Shown here piece after piece: positions 16,580-25,517 of a DNA stretch of 64,000 nucleotides. Each line of letters opens with the position of its first letter. The first letter of the stretch is position 1. A model generated the notes under the pieces. The model did not search any database, was not told the origin of the DNA, and was given only the letters and a program-made list of their open reading frames with translations. This stretch comes from Streptomyces olivaceoviridis (lineage in GTDB: Bacteria > Actinomycetota > Actinomycetes > Streptomycetales > Streptomycetaceae): the NCBI RefSeq assembly GCF_014650115.1, contig NZ_BMUI01000019.1, positions 62,001 to 126,000 on the forward strand, given 5' to 3'. A program made the position numbers and the translations under genes.

Positions 16580-17194
16580 TTGCAGGAACGGGCGAAGGCA
16601 ACCCGTAGATCACTGCTGGAAGCGGCTGCCCAGCTCTTCGCCGAACAGGGTTACGCGGCCACCAGCGTCAACGACATGAGCGCCCGGTCGGGCCGGACCA
16701 GCGGCGCCGTCTATTTCCACTACGCCGGCAAGGAGGGCATCGCCGTCGCCGTCGTCCAGGACCGGTTCGCCACCTGGTCACAGCTCGCCGCACGCTACGC
16801 GGACGAGGCGGTGCCCCCGGTGGAACGGCTCGTCGCCCTCAGCTACGACATCGCCCGTGCCCTCGCCGAGGACCCGGTGACGCGTGCCGGCGCCCGACTG
16901 TGGGCCGAGCGCGCCACCATCAACGCTCCCCTTCCCGACCCCTTCGCGCTGTGGACCGCCGCCGCCACACGACTGCTCGCGCAGGCCCGGCTCGCCGGCC
17001 ATCTGTACGCGCACATCCGCCCCGCCCGCACGGCCCGGACCCTGGTGCGCGCGTTCTTCGGCCTCTGCGCCCTCACGGAGGCGCTCGAAGGCACGGCCGT
17101 CGTCACCGACCGCCTGACCGACTGGTGGCAGCTGACGCTTCCCTCCCTCCGCCCGCACCCAGCGCGCGCGGAGGACCCGCGGGCGGACCGCTGA
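16580..17194 (+). CDS. TetR-family regulator resembling gamma-butyrolactone receptors
   Basis: A 204-residue TetR regulator. The DNA-binding part reads TRRSLLEAAAQLFAEQGYAA, then SVNDMSARSGRTSGAVYFHY and KEGIAVAVVQ. The YFHYAGKE variant and overall length fit the ScbR/ArpA group that senses butyrolactone-type signals or late antibiotics, rather than drug-pump repressors. The C-terminal ligand domain is Arg/Leu-rich with two Trp in DWWQLTLP. It starts with TTG; no earlier in-frame start exists before a stop. No AfsA/ScbA-type synthase gene lies in the window, so it would be an orphan receptor if the reading is right. Confidence 0.82.
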   Translation: MQERAKATRRSLLEAAAQLFAEQGYAATSVNDMSARSGRTSGAVYFHYAGKEGIAVAVVQDRFATWSQLAARYADEAVPPVERLVALSYDIARALAEDPVTRAGARLWAERATINAPLPDPFALWTAAATRLLAQARLAGHLYAHIRPARTARTLVRAFFGLCALTEALEGTAVVTDRLTDWWQLTLPSLRPHPARAEDPRADR

Positions 17195-17664
17195 CACCCG
17201 GCGCTCCCCGTGCGGGCAGTCCGGCGACCCGGCGCCCGGCGTCGTGGCCGTCACCGACCTCGCCGAGACCGGCCGGCCGGGCGGGTCGTAGGCGGCGGGG
17301 CGGCGGGGCGGCGGGGGTGCCGTACGCCGCGTTCATGCGCCAGACGTCCAGCTCCACGGCGTGCGCGGGGCCGCTCTCGGAAGCCCTCGCCTTCGCGAGC
17401 GCGGTCGGCTCCGGCATCACCGGCCGGCGTCGGCGTCCAGCGCCTCCACGCGGTCCTGGACCACTGCACCGGGACATCCTCACCGTGCTGACGCGCACCG
17501 GCGCCCTTGCCGAGGCGGCGCGGAGGGCATCCTCCCGCGCCGGACAAGCAGGCACCGAGCTCGCCGGTCTGCGGGGCGTCGGCCCACTGGCCGAACCGGC
17601 CGCATCGGCGGCCGGCAAGGGCCGTCTCCGCCGCAAGACGGTTCCCGACCTGATCGCTTCCCGG
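17195..17664. other. gene-free stretch of 470 bases
   Basis: No convincing gene. On the plus strand, around 17480-17690, a frame reads ILTVLTRTGALAEAARRA, then AGTELAGLRG and GKGRLRRKTV without a plausible start, which could be the worn end of an old gene. On the minus strand a frame running into the TetR gene has no ribosome site and weak coding character. Confidence 0.4.
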
Positions 17665-18264
17665 TCACGGGCGCGGGAAGCGGGCGCGCATGGCGTCGAC
17701 GCAGGTGTCCCGGGACGTGGGTCCGCCGAACCGGAGACGGTCGTAGGCCGTGAACGCCGGTTCCAGGGCGTCGAGTTCGTCGACCAGAGCGTGCAGCCGC
17801 TCAGGGCACCGCGCCGAACCGGCGTCCAGTTCGTTCGCCGCGGCACCGATCGCGGTCGTCAGGTAATCCTTGCGCTGGATGGTGGCCGGGGTCACCGAGT
17901 GCAGACACACGTACTGTCCGCTGAGGTACGCGTCCCACTCCGCCCCACCGGTGACCGGGTCGGCCCAGTGAGCGGTGAACCACGCTTCGAGCCGGTCCAC
18001 GCCGCCGGCCTCGTCGGCGAGGGCGAACAGGTCGGCCGGCACCATCTCGGCACCGTCGGAGCGCAGATACCCCGGAAGCGGCAGGCGCCGCTCCAGCATC
18101 AGCCGGCGGACCGCATCGGCTTCGCGGCCATGGACCGCGCACAGGTCCTCCAGGGCGATGAACTGCGCGCTGACGTACACGTCATCCGCGTCGGTCATCG
18201 GATGGTCGCCGTTGACCTCCTGGAACCGCTCGACGAGCTGCCGCCTCAGGTCCGTCTCCGTCAT
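17665..18264 (-). CDS. hypothetical protein resembling the DUF6058 family
   Basis: A 199-residue soluble protein without signal peptide or membrane segment. I recall this pattern (MTDADDVYVSAQFIALEDLC, LPLPGYLRSDGAEMVP, WDAYLSGQYVCLHSVTPATI, YDRLRFGGPTSRDTC) from actinobacterial proteins annotated as DUF6058 natural-product biosynthesis proteins; the biochemical role is not established. ATG 18264 follows GGAGG. It stands alone between two gene-poor stretches. Confidence 0.7.
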   Translation of the reverse strand: MTETDLRRQLVERFQEVNGDHPMTDADDVYVSAQFIALEDLCAVHGREADAVRRLMLERRLPLPGYLRSDGAEMVPADLFALADEAGGVDRLEAWFTAHWADPVTGGAEWDAYLSGQYVCLHSVTPATIQRKDYLTTAIGAAANELDAGSARCPERLHALVDELDALEPAFTAYDRLRFGGPTSRDTCVDAMRARFPRP

Positions 18265-18479
18265 GGGGTGCCTCCGGCGTCATCGGCGCGGGCATCTCCC
18301 GCACAGGACTCCGCACGCTACGGGCCGGACGGTTCGGCACTCACCGAACCGTCGTGGACCCGCGGAGACGGCCAGGGTCGCGCCGGCTCGACGAGAAGAC
18401 CGACGGCAACCGGCGCTCAGGTGCCCGCAGTTGACGTCGGCGAGCCCGCGCTGTCAGTGGCGGATGCGAGGCTGAACGG

Positions 18480-18752
18480 ATGGACCGTTACGAGGAGCAG
18501 CTGCTACGCCGCCGGGTCTACGGCGCCGACCACGACCATCCGGGCCCGCGGCCGGACCGGCGCTACGCCGAACTGGTCGGCGGGCCGCTGGACGGCCTGC
18601 TGCTCGACATCACCGGCTGGACGCATGACGAGGTCGGCACGGGCGTCGCACTGGCCACCGAGCTGGGGCGGTTCGGCGCCGGCGGCCGGGCGATGTACGA
18701 CCCGCGCCCCGGTGACCCGACCCGCTTCGACTGGGCCGGCGACACCCCGTGA
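18480..18752 (+). CDS. small hypothetical protein, 90 residues
   Basis: A compact protein of a type seen in many Streptomyces genomes but without assigned function. It begins MDRYEEQLLRRRVYG and has a middle segment YAELVGGPLDGLLLDITGW and an end RFDWAGDTP. Strong GC third-position bias supports coding. No membrane segment. It is divergent from the DUF6058-like gene with 215 bases between them. Confidence 0.7.
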   Translation: MDRYEEQLLRRRVYGADHDHPGPRPDRRYAELVGGPLDGLLLDITGWTHDEVGTGVALATELGRFGAGGRAMYDPRPGDPTRFDWAGDTP

Positions 18753-19347
18753 CCGTCCGGGGCTCCGTCCACCGCGCCCGAGTCGCCCTCGCCGTCGGGA
18801 TCGTCGCTGAGCCGGCACGGCATACGAGTTATCGGCCATGTCCATGGCGCGGCAAGCGAACCGGACCGATTTTCGACCGCGCAACGTCCCTGGGTGACGA
18901 GCACGTCCCGGACGCGTCATCCGGACATCGCGGACCCGAATGGACCAGATTCGGCCACCACTTGGCTGCCGAACATTCTTCCGGTCGGCATTCTCCGAGC
19001 GCTCGGAAAATATCGCGGGTTCCGATGGATGCGAGGGGTTCCGGGGTTCTGGTGGTGGCGGCGAGACTCCGGGGATAGGATATCGCGCGCTGCACGCGGA
19101 GGCGGTCGGCGAGGTCGGGGGCGGGGGCGGGGGCATCGTGATTGAGCTGGAAAGACACGCAACGCGGGGCGGTTCCGCCCGAGGTCGTGAACGCGCGTTC
19201 GCTCTTCCTGGCCTGCGGTGCTTACGACTCACCCACAAATTCCTCATATGATCACCGCAAAGCGGTCCACGCAACAGCAGTGGGCCATTTTTTCTTCCGT
19301 GCCGTTCCCTTCGTTTCCACGACGAGAGAAGTGTGGAGTGTGATGCC
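18753..19347. other. 595-base intergenic stretch before the surface-protein gene
   Basis: No gene is seen. The AT-richer sequence contains a perfect 14-bp palindrome (18994-19007), three runs of five G separated by single C (19117-19133) that could form a G-quadruplex, and TATGAT (19247-19252), a good -10 candidate about 100 bases before the surface-protein start. Confidence 0.5.
18994..19007. promoter_or_regulatory. 14-bp perfect palindrome
   Basis: TCCGAGCGCTCGGA followed by AAAATA. It could be an operator or, as RNA, a short terminator for rightward transcription from the 90-residue gene. Function is open. Confidence 0.4.
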
Positions 19348-21870
19348 ATGAACCGAATCGGCAGAGACTCGCGCCGGTTACCCTGGAGGCTCGCGGAGCC
19401 GCCGACGCGCATAGCTTTATCCGTTCTTTTGCTGGCGGGCGGCGCCGTAGGAGCGACGGCTGGACCGGCCTCCGCCTCGGCCGCCGACGGCACGCTGACG
19501 GTTCAGGTGCTGCGCGACTTCTTCGGCACCGGCGTGATCAACACGACGATGGACGTGCCGCAGCGGGGCATGAAGGTCAAGATCTCCGACCCCGATGGGC
19601 ACGTCGTCAACGGCGTCACGGATGCCACCGGAAAGGTCGTGGTTCCGCCGTCGACCGTGCTGAGCGGCGGCCGGTACCGCGTCGACGTCAGTGTCCCGGC
19701 GCCGTACAACGGCTATCTGCGGGCGGCGCCCGCGTCGACGGGCGAGAACCACTTCGACAGCTTCACGTCGTTCGTGGACGTGTCGGACGGGAAGAACGCC
19801 TCCGTGGTGACGGGGGTGTGGGATCCGGCCGACTACGCGCTGCCGGACTCGCGGTACTTCGTTCCGGTCCACAGCGGCCCCAACAGCACCGACAACCGGG
19901 CGTTGGTGGCGTTCGGGACGAAGGTCCGGGGCACGTGTCCCACCGATGTGGCGTGCCCGGCCACGCTGGCCACGCAGGACCAGGTGGGCACGACGTTCGG
20001 GCTGGCGTACGACACGAACCGGACCCGGCTGTTCCAGAGCGCGTTCGCCCGCCGGTACGCCCCGTACGGGCCGCAGGGCGGAGGTGCGATCTACACGGTA
20101 CCGGTCAACGGCTCGGGCGCGCCGCAGCTGTTCGCGCGCGTACCCGACGCCACGGTGACGGCGCACGACACCGCCAACATGATCAAGGATGCCGGGTTCA
20201 CCGACGTACCGGGCAAGGAGAGCATCGGTGGTCTGGCCCTGTCGGAGGACGGCTCCACGCTGTACGCGGTGAACCTGCGGACCCGCAGCCTGGTGAGCTT
20301 CGACGCGACAGGGGCCACCGCCGCGGCGCCCAAGTCGACGGTCCCGATCCCGGACCCGGGGTGCGCGAGCGCCGACGACTGGCGGCCGTTCGGTCTCCAG
20401 GTCCACAACAACACGCTGTACGTGGGCGGCGTGTGCAGCGCGGAGAGCACGCAGCAGCGCGCGGACCTGAAGGCCTACGTCTCCACCTACGACGGCAAGC
20501 GGTTCACCACCGTACTGAGCCACCCGCTCACGTACGAACGCGGCAGCGTCTTCGGTTCCGGCGACAAGGCCACCCACTGGAACCCGTGGAACACCAGCCT
20601 GGGCACGTGGGACGACCGGAAGTCGGGCAACGTCTTCATCGACCCGCAGCCGGAGCTGTCCTCCCTCGCCTTCGGCCGCGACGGCTCGATGATCCTGGGC
20701 TTCCGCGACCGGTTCATGGACGTGCTCAGCTGGGGAGGGCTGGACCCCCGCCCGGGGAACGACACGGCGGAGAACGGCATGTCCGGTGGTGACATCACCA
20801 TGGTGTGCGCCACTCCCACCGGCGAGTACCAGTGGGAAGGCACGGGGAACTGCCCCAACCACGCCACCCCCGCCAACAGCGGCGGCCAGCCCGCCGGTGT
20901 CGTCGAGTACTTCCCGGGCGACTCCTACGCAGGCGCGCACCAGGAGACCGCGCTGGGGTCGGTGGCCTACATCCCGCAGCAGCAGTGGGTCGTCAGCACG
21001 GAGTTCGACCCGGTCGTCAACGTCGCGACCTCGGGGACCGGGTACCACGACATCACCACCGGTGAGGGCCCGGGCAACAACCCGACCGCCAACGGGTTCC
21101 AGTTCGTCAGCCAGGCACAAGGCGGGTTCGGCAAGGCCGGCGGGCTCGGTGACATCGCGTACGCCGCGGCGAACGCGCCGATCCAGATCGGCAACGTCGT
21201 GTGGTTCGACGGCGACCACAACGGGATCCAGGACCCGGGGCACGTGCTGCTGCCGGGGGCGACGATCAACCTGCTCGACAAGGACGGCAAACAGGTCGCC
21301 ACGACGAAGACCAATGCCGCCGGCGAGTACTACTTCGGTGGTGTCGGCGCCGCGTACGAGCTCACACCGGGCGCGAAGTACACGGTGCAGTTCGACGTGT
21401 GCACCGCGGACACCAGCCAGGTGCCCGAGCAGCCCCCGGCGAGCCGACTGAGGTTCACGCTTCCGCGGGCCGGTGCCGACCGTGCGCACGACTCCAACGT
21501 GACCCCGCCGACCAGCGGACCGTTGTGCAACGGCTACGCGCCCGTCACGGCGCCGGAGAAGCCGGGCGGGGTCGATCACACGATCGACGCCGGGGTGTAC
21601 ATCTGGAAGAAGGCGCCGACCCCGACGCCGACTCCCACTCCGACGCCGACATCCACCTCGAAACCGACTCCGACGCCGCCCGGGGCCTCCACGCCCCCGT
21701 CGCCCGCGCCGCCTGCCAACCACCCGGCCCCGGCCGGTGGGGGCGGGGGTTCGATGGCGAACACCGGTACGTCCGGGCTGGCGGAGATGATCGGCCTCGT
21801 CGGTCTGCTGGTGGGTGCGGGCGTGGTCATCGCGTTCGTGGCCCGGCATCGTCGCGCCCGGCAACACTGA
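19348..21870 (+). CDS. sortase-anchored surface protein with SdrD/Cna-B-like domain
   Basis: An 840-residue exported wall protein. A signal peptide (hydrophobic IALSVLLLAGGAVGATAG, cleavage near ASASAADG) leads to a Cna-B/Ig-like N-terminal domain and a central region with a LALSEDGSTLYAVNL repeat typical of beta-propellers. An SdrD-B-like domain (IGNVVWFDGDHNGIQDPG, then GEYYFGGV) and a Thr-Pro wall-spanning stretch follow. The end is MANTG, a hydrophobic helix and RHRRARQH. The pentapeptide is a variant of the LAxTG signal of class E sortases. Codons 11 and 24 are TTA, so translation should need the bldA tRNA. ATG 19348 has GGAG upstream. Confidence 0.88.
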   Translation: MNRIGRDSRRLPWRLAEPPTRIALSVLLLAGGAVGATAGPASASAADGTLTVQVLRDFFGTGVINTTMDVPQRGMKVKISDPDGHVVNGVTDATGKVVVPPSTVLSGGRYRVDVSVPAPYNGYLRAAPASTGENHFDSFTSFVDVSDGKNASVVTGVWDPADYALPDSRYFVPVHSGPNSTDNRALVAFGTKVRGTCPTDVACPATLATQDQVGTTFGLAYDTNRTRLFQSAFARRYAPYGPQGGGAIYTVPVNGSGAPQLFARVPDATVTAHDTANMIKDAGFTDVPGKESIGGLALSEDGSTLYAVNLRTRSLVSFDATGATAAAPKSTVPIPDPGCASADDWRPFGLQVHNNTLYVGGVCSAESTQQRADLKAYVSTYDGKRFTTVLSHPLTYERGSVFGSGDKATHWNPWNTSLGTWDDRKSGNVFIDPQPELSSLAFGRDGSMILGFRDRFMDVLSWGGLDPRPGNDTAENGMSGGDITMVCATPTGEYQWEGTGNCPNHATPANSGGQPAGVVEYFPGDSYAGAHQETALGSVAYIPQQQWVVSTEFDPVVNVATSGTGYHDITTGEGPGNNPTANGFQFVSQAQGGFGKAGGLGDIAYAAANAPIQIGNVVWFDGDHNGIQDPGHVLLPGATINLLDKDGKQVATTKTNAAGEYYFGGVGAAYELTPGAKYTVQFDVCTADTSQVPEQPPASRLRFTLPRAGADRAHDSNVTPPTSGPLCNGYAPVTAPEKPGGVDHTIDAGVYIWKKAPTPTPTPTPTPTSTSKPTPTPPGASTPPSPAPPANHPAPAGGGGGSMANTGTSGLAEMIGLVGLLVGAGVVIAFVARHRRARQH

Positions 21871-21936
21871 ACAACCGCACGACAGTGATCCGCGCCGTCC
21901 GCGATCCGGACGGCGTGGATGGGCAGATCACGTCAC

Positions 21937-21958
21937 GGCCGGTCCATGAGGGCCGGCC
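21937..21958 (+). terminator. terminator after the surface-protein gene
   Basis: GGCCGGTCC and GGGCCGGCC form a 9-bp stem (one G-U) around the loop ATGA, followed by TTGG, 67 bases after the stop codon. Confidence 0.7.
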
Positions 21959-22032
21959 TTGGCGTGGTCCGCCACCGGACTGCCGAGTGCCGTCGCGAGC
22001 CCGCGGCGGCCGGACGGCTGGTGAGGGAAAGG

Positions 22033-22860
22033 ATGAAGCGGAGAGTGTCAGCGTCGAACCGCGTGCGGAGCCTGAGGACCCGGCAAGCCCCACCAGGCCG
22101 TCCGGCCGGCCGGCGCCGATGGCCGCGGTCGCGCCGGGGCGCGACCGTCATAGGCGTCGTGGCCGTCGCCGTGGCCGCTGTGGCCGCGTTCCTGATCGCC
22201 GACGGCGGCTCCGGCGCCGAGGGTCCGCGCTCGCTGACGACGGACGAGGCGAGCCGGCTGGCGATCACGCGATTCCGCAACTACCAGGCGAAGGGCCGCG
22301 CGGTGACCATCACCGTGCCGGGCACCGCCGGCGGGCTGACCGTCACCGGGTCCGTCGACTACCGGCACAAGGTGGGGTACGGCGTGGTGCACGGCACCGG
22401 GCGCGGCAGGTCCAGCGACGGGCTGATCCAGTGGACGCCCACCTCGGTGCGCGTCCGCCCGATGACGGACGCCCCGGCGCACGCACCCGCGTCGCCGCCC
22501 CGTTCCGGCTGGTACGACCGTGGGCTGCTGGCGTCCGGCAGTGCGCTGGACACCTCCCTGTCCATCGCGCTCGGTCTCGGCGGCGACCGGCCGGACAACG
22601 CCGAACTGCTGCCGCAGAACGGCGCCGCCTGGTGGGGGCGGGAGCAGGTGGACGGGCACCGGGTCGACGTCATGACCGGGCCGTCCTCGTCCGACCGCTC
22701 CGGTACGGCGGGCAACGTGCGCTACTGGATCGGCTCCGACGGCACCATGTACCGGGTCCGCGTCAGCGTGGGGTCGCAGCCGGAGCCGGTAGTCATCGAT
22801 TTCGACACCCATACCTACGTTCCGGTCAAGCCGGTACCCGGGACCACCCCGGCCCGGTAG
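22033..22860 (+). CDS. membrane-anchored hypothetical protein
   Basis: A 275-residue protein with an Arg-rich cytoplasmic N-terminus, one hydrophobic segment (ATVIGVVAVAVAAVAAFLIA, about residues 37-56) and an outside domain of about 220 residues. The outside part has LTVTGSVDYRHKVGYGVV and a late YWIGSDGTMYRVRVSV strand, a pattern reminiscent of lipoprotein-like beta sandwiches in actinobacteria, but I do not recognise a named family. The start is uncertain: ATG 22033 has GAGGG six bases upstream; GTG 22021 and GTG 22045 are in frame. It ends eight bases from the converging beta-helix gene. Confidence 0.7.
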   Translation: MKRRVSASNRVRSLRTRQAPPGRPAGRRRWPRSRRGATVIGVVAVAVAAVAAFLIADGGSGAEGPRSLTTDEASRLAITRFRNYQAKGRAVTITVPGTAGGLTVTGSVDYRHKVGYGVVHGTGRGRSSDGLIQWTPTSVRVRPMTDAPAHAPASPPRSGWYDRGLLASGSALDTSLSIALGLGGDRPDNAELLPQNGAAWWGREQVDGHRVDVMTGPSSSDRSGTAGNVRYWIGSDGTMYRVRVSVGSQPEPVVIDFDTHTYVPVKPVPGTTPAR

Positions 22861-22867
22861 CCGCTGT

Positions 22868-24208
22868 TCAGGACGTCCGCACCCGCGCGTTCACGGCGAG
22901 CAGGGACGTCGGCGGCACCCGGACGCCCTCCGTCCTCGGCAGGGCCGGGACGGGCGGGACGACGGTGGCGCCCGCGGTGGCGGCGCCGGGGAACTGCGGC
23001 TGCGGAGCAGGCGCCGCGACCTCGGTGAACGGGATGCCACCGGGCGCCGTCGGCGCCGCCCACCTTCCGGCCGGCGAGGACGCCCCGGCCGGAGACGGGC
23101 AGGCCGCGGTCGTCACGAGCCGGGCGGGCACCGTGGTGCGCAGATCGTTGCCCCGCAGGCAGTTGGCCCGTCCCCCCGTGGCGGTGGGGAACGTCCAGCC
23201 GACGTCGACGCCGTTGCCGGTGAACGTGTTGTCCACGATCTGGTTGCCGACCGGAGGGAGGTCGGCGGTCGCGGTGATGACCAGCCCGGCGTTGCTGTTG
23301 TCGGCGATGCGGTTGCGGATGAACCGGTTGTCGCTGCCGCCGTCGATACCGACGCCGGTGCCCCACCCGCCGTCGGCCTGCTCCGGGGTGGCCGTCTGCT
23401 GGTTGGCGGCGATCAGATTCCCCGCGATGACGGAGCCCTTCTGCGGGAGCAGTTTCTCCTGGTGGTCGGAGTTGGTGGTCATGCCGACCCGGTTGCCGAC
23501 CAGGCGGTTGCCGACCACGTACATGTGCTCGCTGGCGTTGGTGCCTTCGTAACCGACCGCGTTGAGTTCGGCGACGTTGTCCCGCACCACGATGTTGCAG
23601 GGCTTGCACTGGCCGACGTAGATCCCCGAGTCGGCGCCCCCCGACGCGTAGGAGTGCTCGATGGCACCGTTCTGGGCGGAGAACGCGTAGATGCCGTACA
23701 GACCGTTTCGGGTCGCGGTCACGTGGGAGACCAGGAACGACTTCAGGAAGGTGACGGGCTCGTCGCCGGTGTCGTAGCCGCCGCTGCCCCCCGGCAGACC
23801 GGCGGCGGCCTTCGCCGAACCGGTGACCAGGACCCCGTTCTGCGTGTTGTTCCGTACGGTCAGGTTCTCCACGGCCACCCCGGGCGCCGAGACGACGACG
23901 CCGTTCGGCTGCCGCAACCGCCCGTCGATGACGACCTTGTCCCGGGACAGACCGCGAAGAGTGATGCGCTCCGTGTCGACCTTCACCGACTCGTGGTACA
24001 CGCCCGGCGCGACCAGCACCAGGTCACCGGGCCGGGCCAAGGACACCGCATCCGAGATCGTCGGGGCATCGGCCGGCACGCGGATCGTCACGTGCGCACC
24101 GGCCGGACGCCGGCCTTTGCTTGATCCGCCATCGCCGCCGCCGCAGCCTGCCACCAGTGTCAGCGTGCCCACTACCGCCGCCAACACGCGAAGAGCTAAT
24201 CGAGGCAT
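22868..24208 (-). CDS. lipoprotein with right-handed parallel beta-helix (pectate-lyase/NosD-like)
   Basis: A 446-residue exported protein. The signal peptide ends in LVAGC, a lipobox. The next segment (PTISDAVSLARPGDLVLVAPG) is the standard entry to a parallel beta-helix. Many short turns follow, such as VENLTVRNNTQNGV, GLYGIYAFSAQNG, NRLVGNRVGM and NRFIRNRIADNSNAG, the usual PbH1 repeats. Two Cys in GQCKPCN may form a disulfide. The tail is Pro/Ala-rich. Codon 4 is TTA (24197-24199), implying bldA dependence like the surface protein nearby. Polysaccharide binding or cleavage is plausible but unproven. The start is 88 bases from the divergent peroxidase. Confidence 0.82.
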   Translation of the reverse strand: MPRLALRVLAAVVGTLTLVAGCGGGDGGSSKGRRPAGAHVTIRVPADAPTISDAVSLARPGDLVLVAPGVYHESVKVDTERITLRGLSRDKVVIDGRLRQPNGVVVSAPGVAVENLTVRNNTQNGVLVTGSAKAAAGLPGGSGGYDTGDEPVTFLKSFLVSHVTATRNGLYGIYAFSAQNGAIEHSYASGGADSGIYVGQCKPCNIVVRDNVAELNAVGYEGTNASEHMYVVGNRLVGNRVGMTTNSDHQEKLLPQKGSVIAGNLIAANQQTATPEQADGGWGTGVGIDGGSDNRFIRNRIADNSNAGLVITATADLPPVGNQIVDNTFTGNGVDVGWTFPTATGGRANCLRGNDLRTTVPARLVTTAACPSPAGASSPAGRWAAPTAPGGIPFTEVAAPAPQPQFPGAATAGATVVPPVPALPRTEGVRVPPTSLLAVNARVRTS

Positions 24209-24296
24209 GATCCCAGTCTGGCATGACGCCCAATTCCACGCCAGAATCATGAGGTTGACCGGCACGCACGATCCAAGGTGTGGCACTCTGCACCCC

Positions 24297-25454
24297 ATGC
24301 GCCGAGCCGATCACCACCCGTCACGCCGCACGTTCCTCGACGTCACCGGCACCATGATGGCCGCCGGTCTGACCGCCGGGTGCACATCGGACTCCGCCCG
24401 GCCGGGCCGGCACGCCCCCGCCCCGGGGGCCACGCCGATGCCGGTTCCGGCGACGGGCCGCCATCAGGCGGGCATCACACTTCCCCAGCAGGCCCAGCCC
24501 AACCTGCTCGCCGTGGTGGCCGACGTCGACGACACCGCGGCTCCCGGCCCGTTGCTGGCCGAACTCGGCCAGGCCATCCGCGCACTCACAGCGGGGACCG
24601 ACACGCGGCTGCTGGGCCTGCCGCCGGGCGACCTCACCGTGACCGTCGGCGTGGGCCCCCGGCTGGTGCGCACGGCCGGTGCCTCGCTGCCCGGCGCGGC
24701 CGACCTCCCGCGATTCTCCCGCGAGCGGATCGCCCCGCACGCACGCGGCGGTGACCTGCTGATCCAGATCTGCGCCGGCGACGCGCTGCTCCTGCCGGTC
24801 GTCGCCGCCGCGCTCCTGGACCACGCCGGTGACCGCGTCCGCGAACGCTGGCGGCAGTCCGCACGCCGCGGTACGAACGTGTCCGTCGGCAACGGCCTCA
24901 CCGCGCCACGCAACCCGCTCGGTTTCATCGACGGCATCGTGGGTCCGCACACGACCGCCGAACAGGAACGCGACCTGTGGCTGGCCGGGCCGCCCGCGGT
25001 CGCCGGCGGCACCCTGGCCGTACTGCGGCGTATGGAACTCGACCTGACGCGGTTCGCCGCCCTGTCCGTGGCCGAACAGGAAGCGGTCTTCGGGCGGCGC
25101 CGGGCCAGCGGCGTCCCCCTCTCCGGCGGCACCGCGGCCTCGGGCCCGGAACTCGGGGCCAAGACACCGGACGGGCGCTATCTCGTCCCCGCGGACGCCC
25201 ACGTGCGCCGGGCGCACGCCACCGTGGTCGGGGTCGGCCTCATGCTCCGCCGCTCCTACAGCACCGACCAGCCCGCCCCCGGCCTGCTCTTCATCAGCTT
25301 CCAGAACGACCTGCGGACCTTCACCGCCACCCTCACGCACATGGAAACCTCCGACGCACTGCTGTCCTTCACCACCACGACCGCGAGCGCGACGTTTCTG
25401 ATCCTCCCCGGCTTCGACCGCCAACGCCCGCTCGGTTCCCAGCTGTTCGGCTGA
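24297..25454 (+). CDS. Tat-exported DyP-type heme peroxidase
   Basis: A 385-residue dye-decolourising peroxidase. The N-terminus has the twin-arginine motif SRRTFLDVTG and ends in LTAGC, so it should cross the membrane folded and then be held as a lipoprotein. The family GxxDG motif is GFIDGIVG with the catalytic Asp. The proximal heme His is expected in HVRRAHATV, and GLLFISFQNDL is the usual C-terminal strand. Such enzymes oxidise dyes, lignin-like phenols or metals with hydrogen peroxide; some partner with copper-handling proteins, none of which is seen next door. Confidence 0.92.
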   Translation: MRRADHHPSRRTFLDVTGTMMAAGLTAGCTSDSARPGRHAPAPGATPMPVPATGRHQAGITLPQQAQPNLLAVVADVDDTAAPGPLLAELGQAIRALTAGTDTRLLGLPPGDLTVTVGVGPRLVRTAGASLPGAADLPRFSRERIAPHARGGDLLIQICAGDALLLPVVAAALLDHAGDRVRERWRQSARRGTNVSVGNGLTAPRNPLGFIDGIVGPHTTAEQERDLWLAGPPAVAGGTLAVLRRMELDLTRFAALSVAEQEAVFGRRRASGVPLSGGTAASGPELGAKTPDGRYLVPADAHVRRAHATVVGVGLMLRRSYSTDQPAPGLLFISFQNDLRTFTATLTHMETSDALLSFTTTTASATFLILPGFDRQRPLGSQLFG

Positions 25455-25472
25455 TCATGGTCGGCTCATGGC

Positions 25473-25514
25473 CCGGGGCGGCACCGGCGCGGGCCGGAAC
25501 GAACCACGCCCCGG
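25473..25514. terminator. inverted repeat between converging peroxidase and nitroreductase genes
   Basis: CCGGGGCG (25473-25480) pairs perfectly with CGCCCCGG (25507-25514) over a 26-base GC-rich loop, lying wholly in the 63-base convergent gap. Confidence 0.5.
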
Positions 25515-25517
25515 CTG

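Noticed and set aside
17103-17417. Minus-strand frame reading MPEPTALAKARASESG into the TetR gene
   Set aside because: No ribosome site, overlaps the regulator gene, and its second half is low-complexity Gly/Ala/Arg.
19117-19133. G-run cluster as a G-quadruplex
   Set aside because: Only three G-runs of full length; kept as a note in the intergenic entry, not as a separate feature.
19417-21867. Long minus-strand open frame opposite the surface-protein gene
   Set aside because: Same reason: the plus strand has signal peptide, SdrD-like domain and sorting signal, while the antisense product has no recognisable feature.
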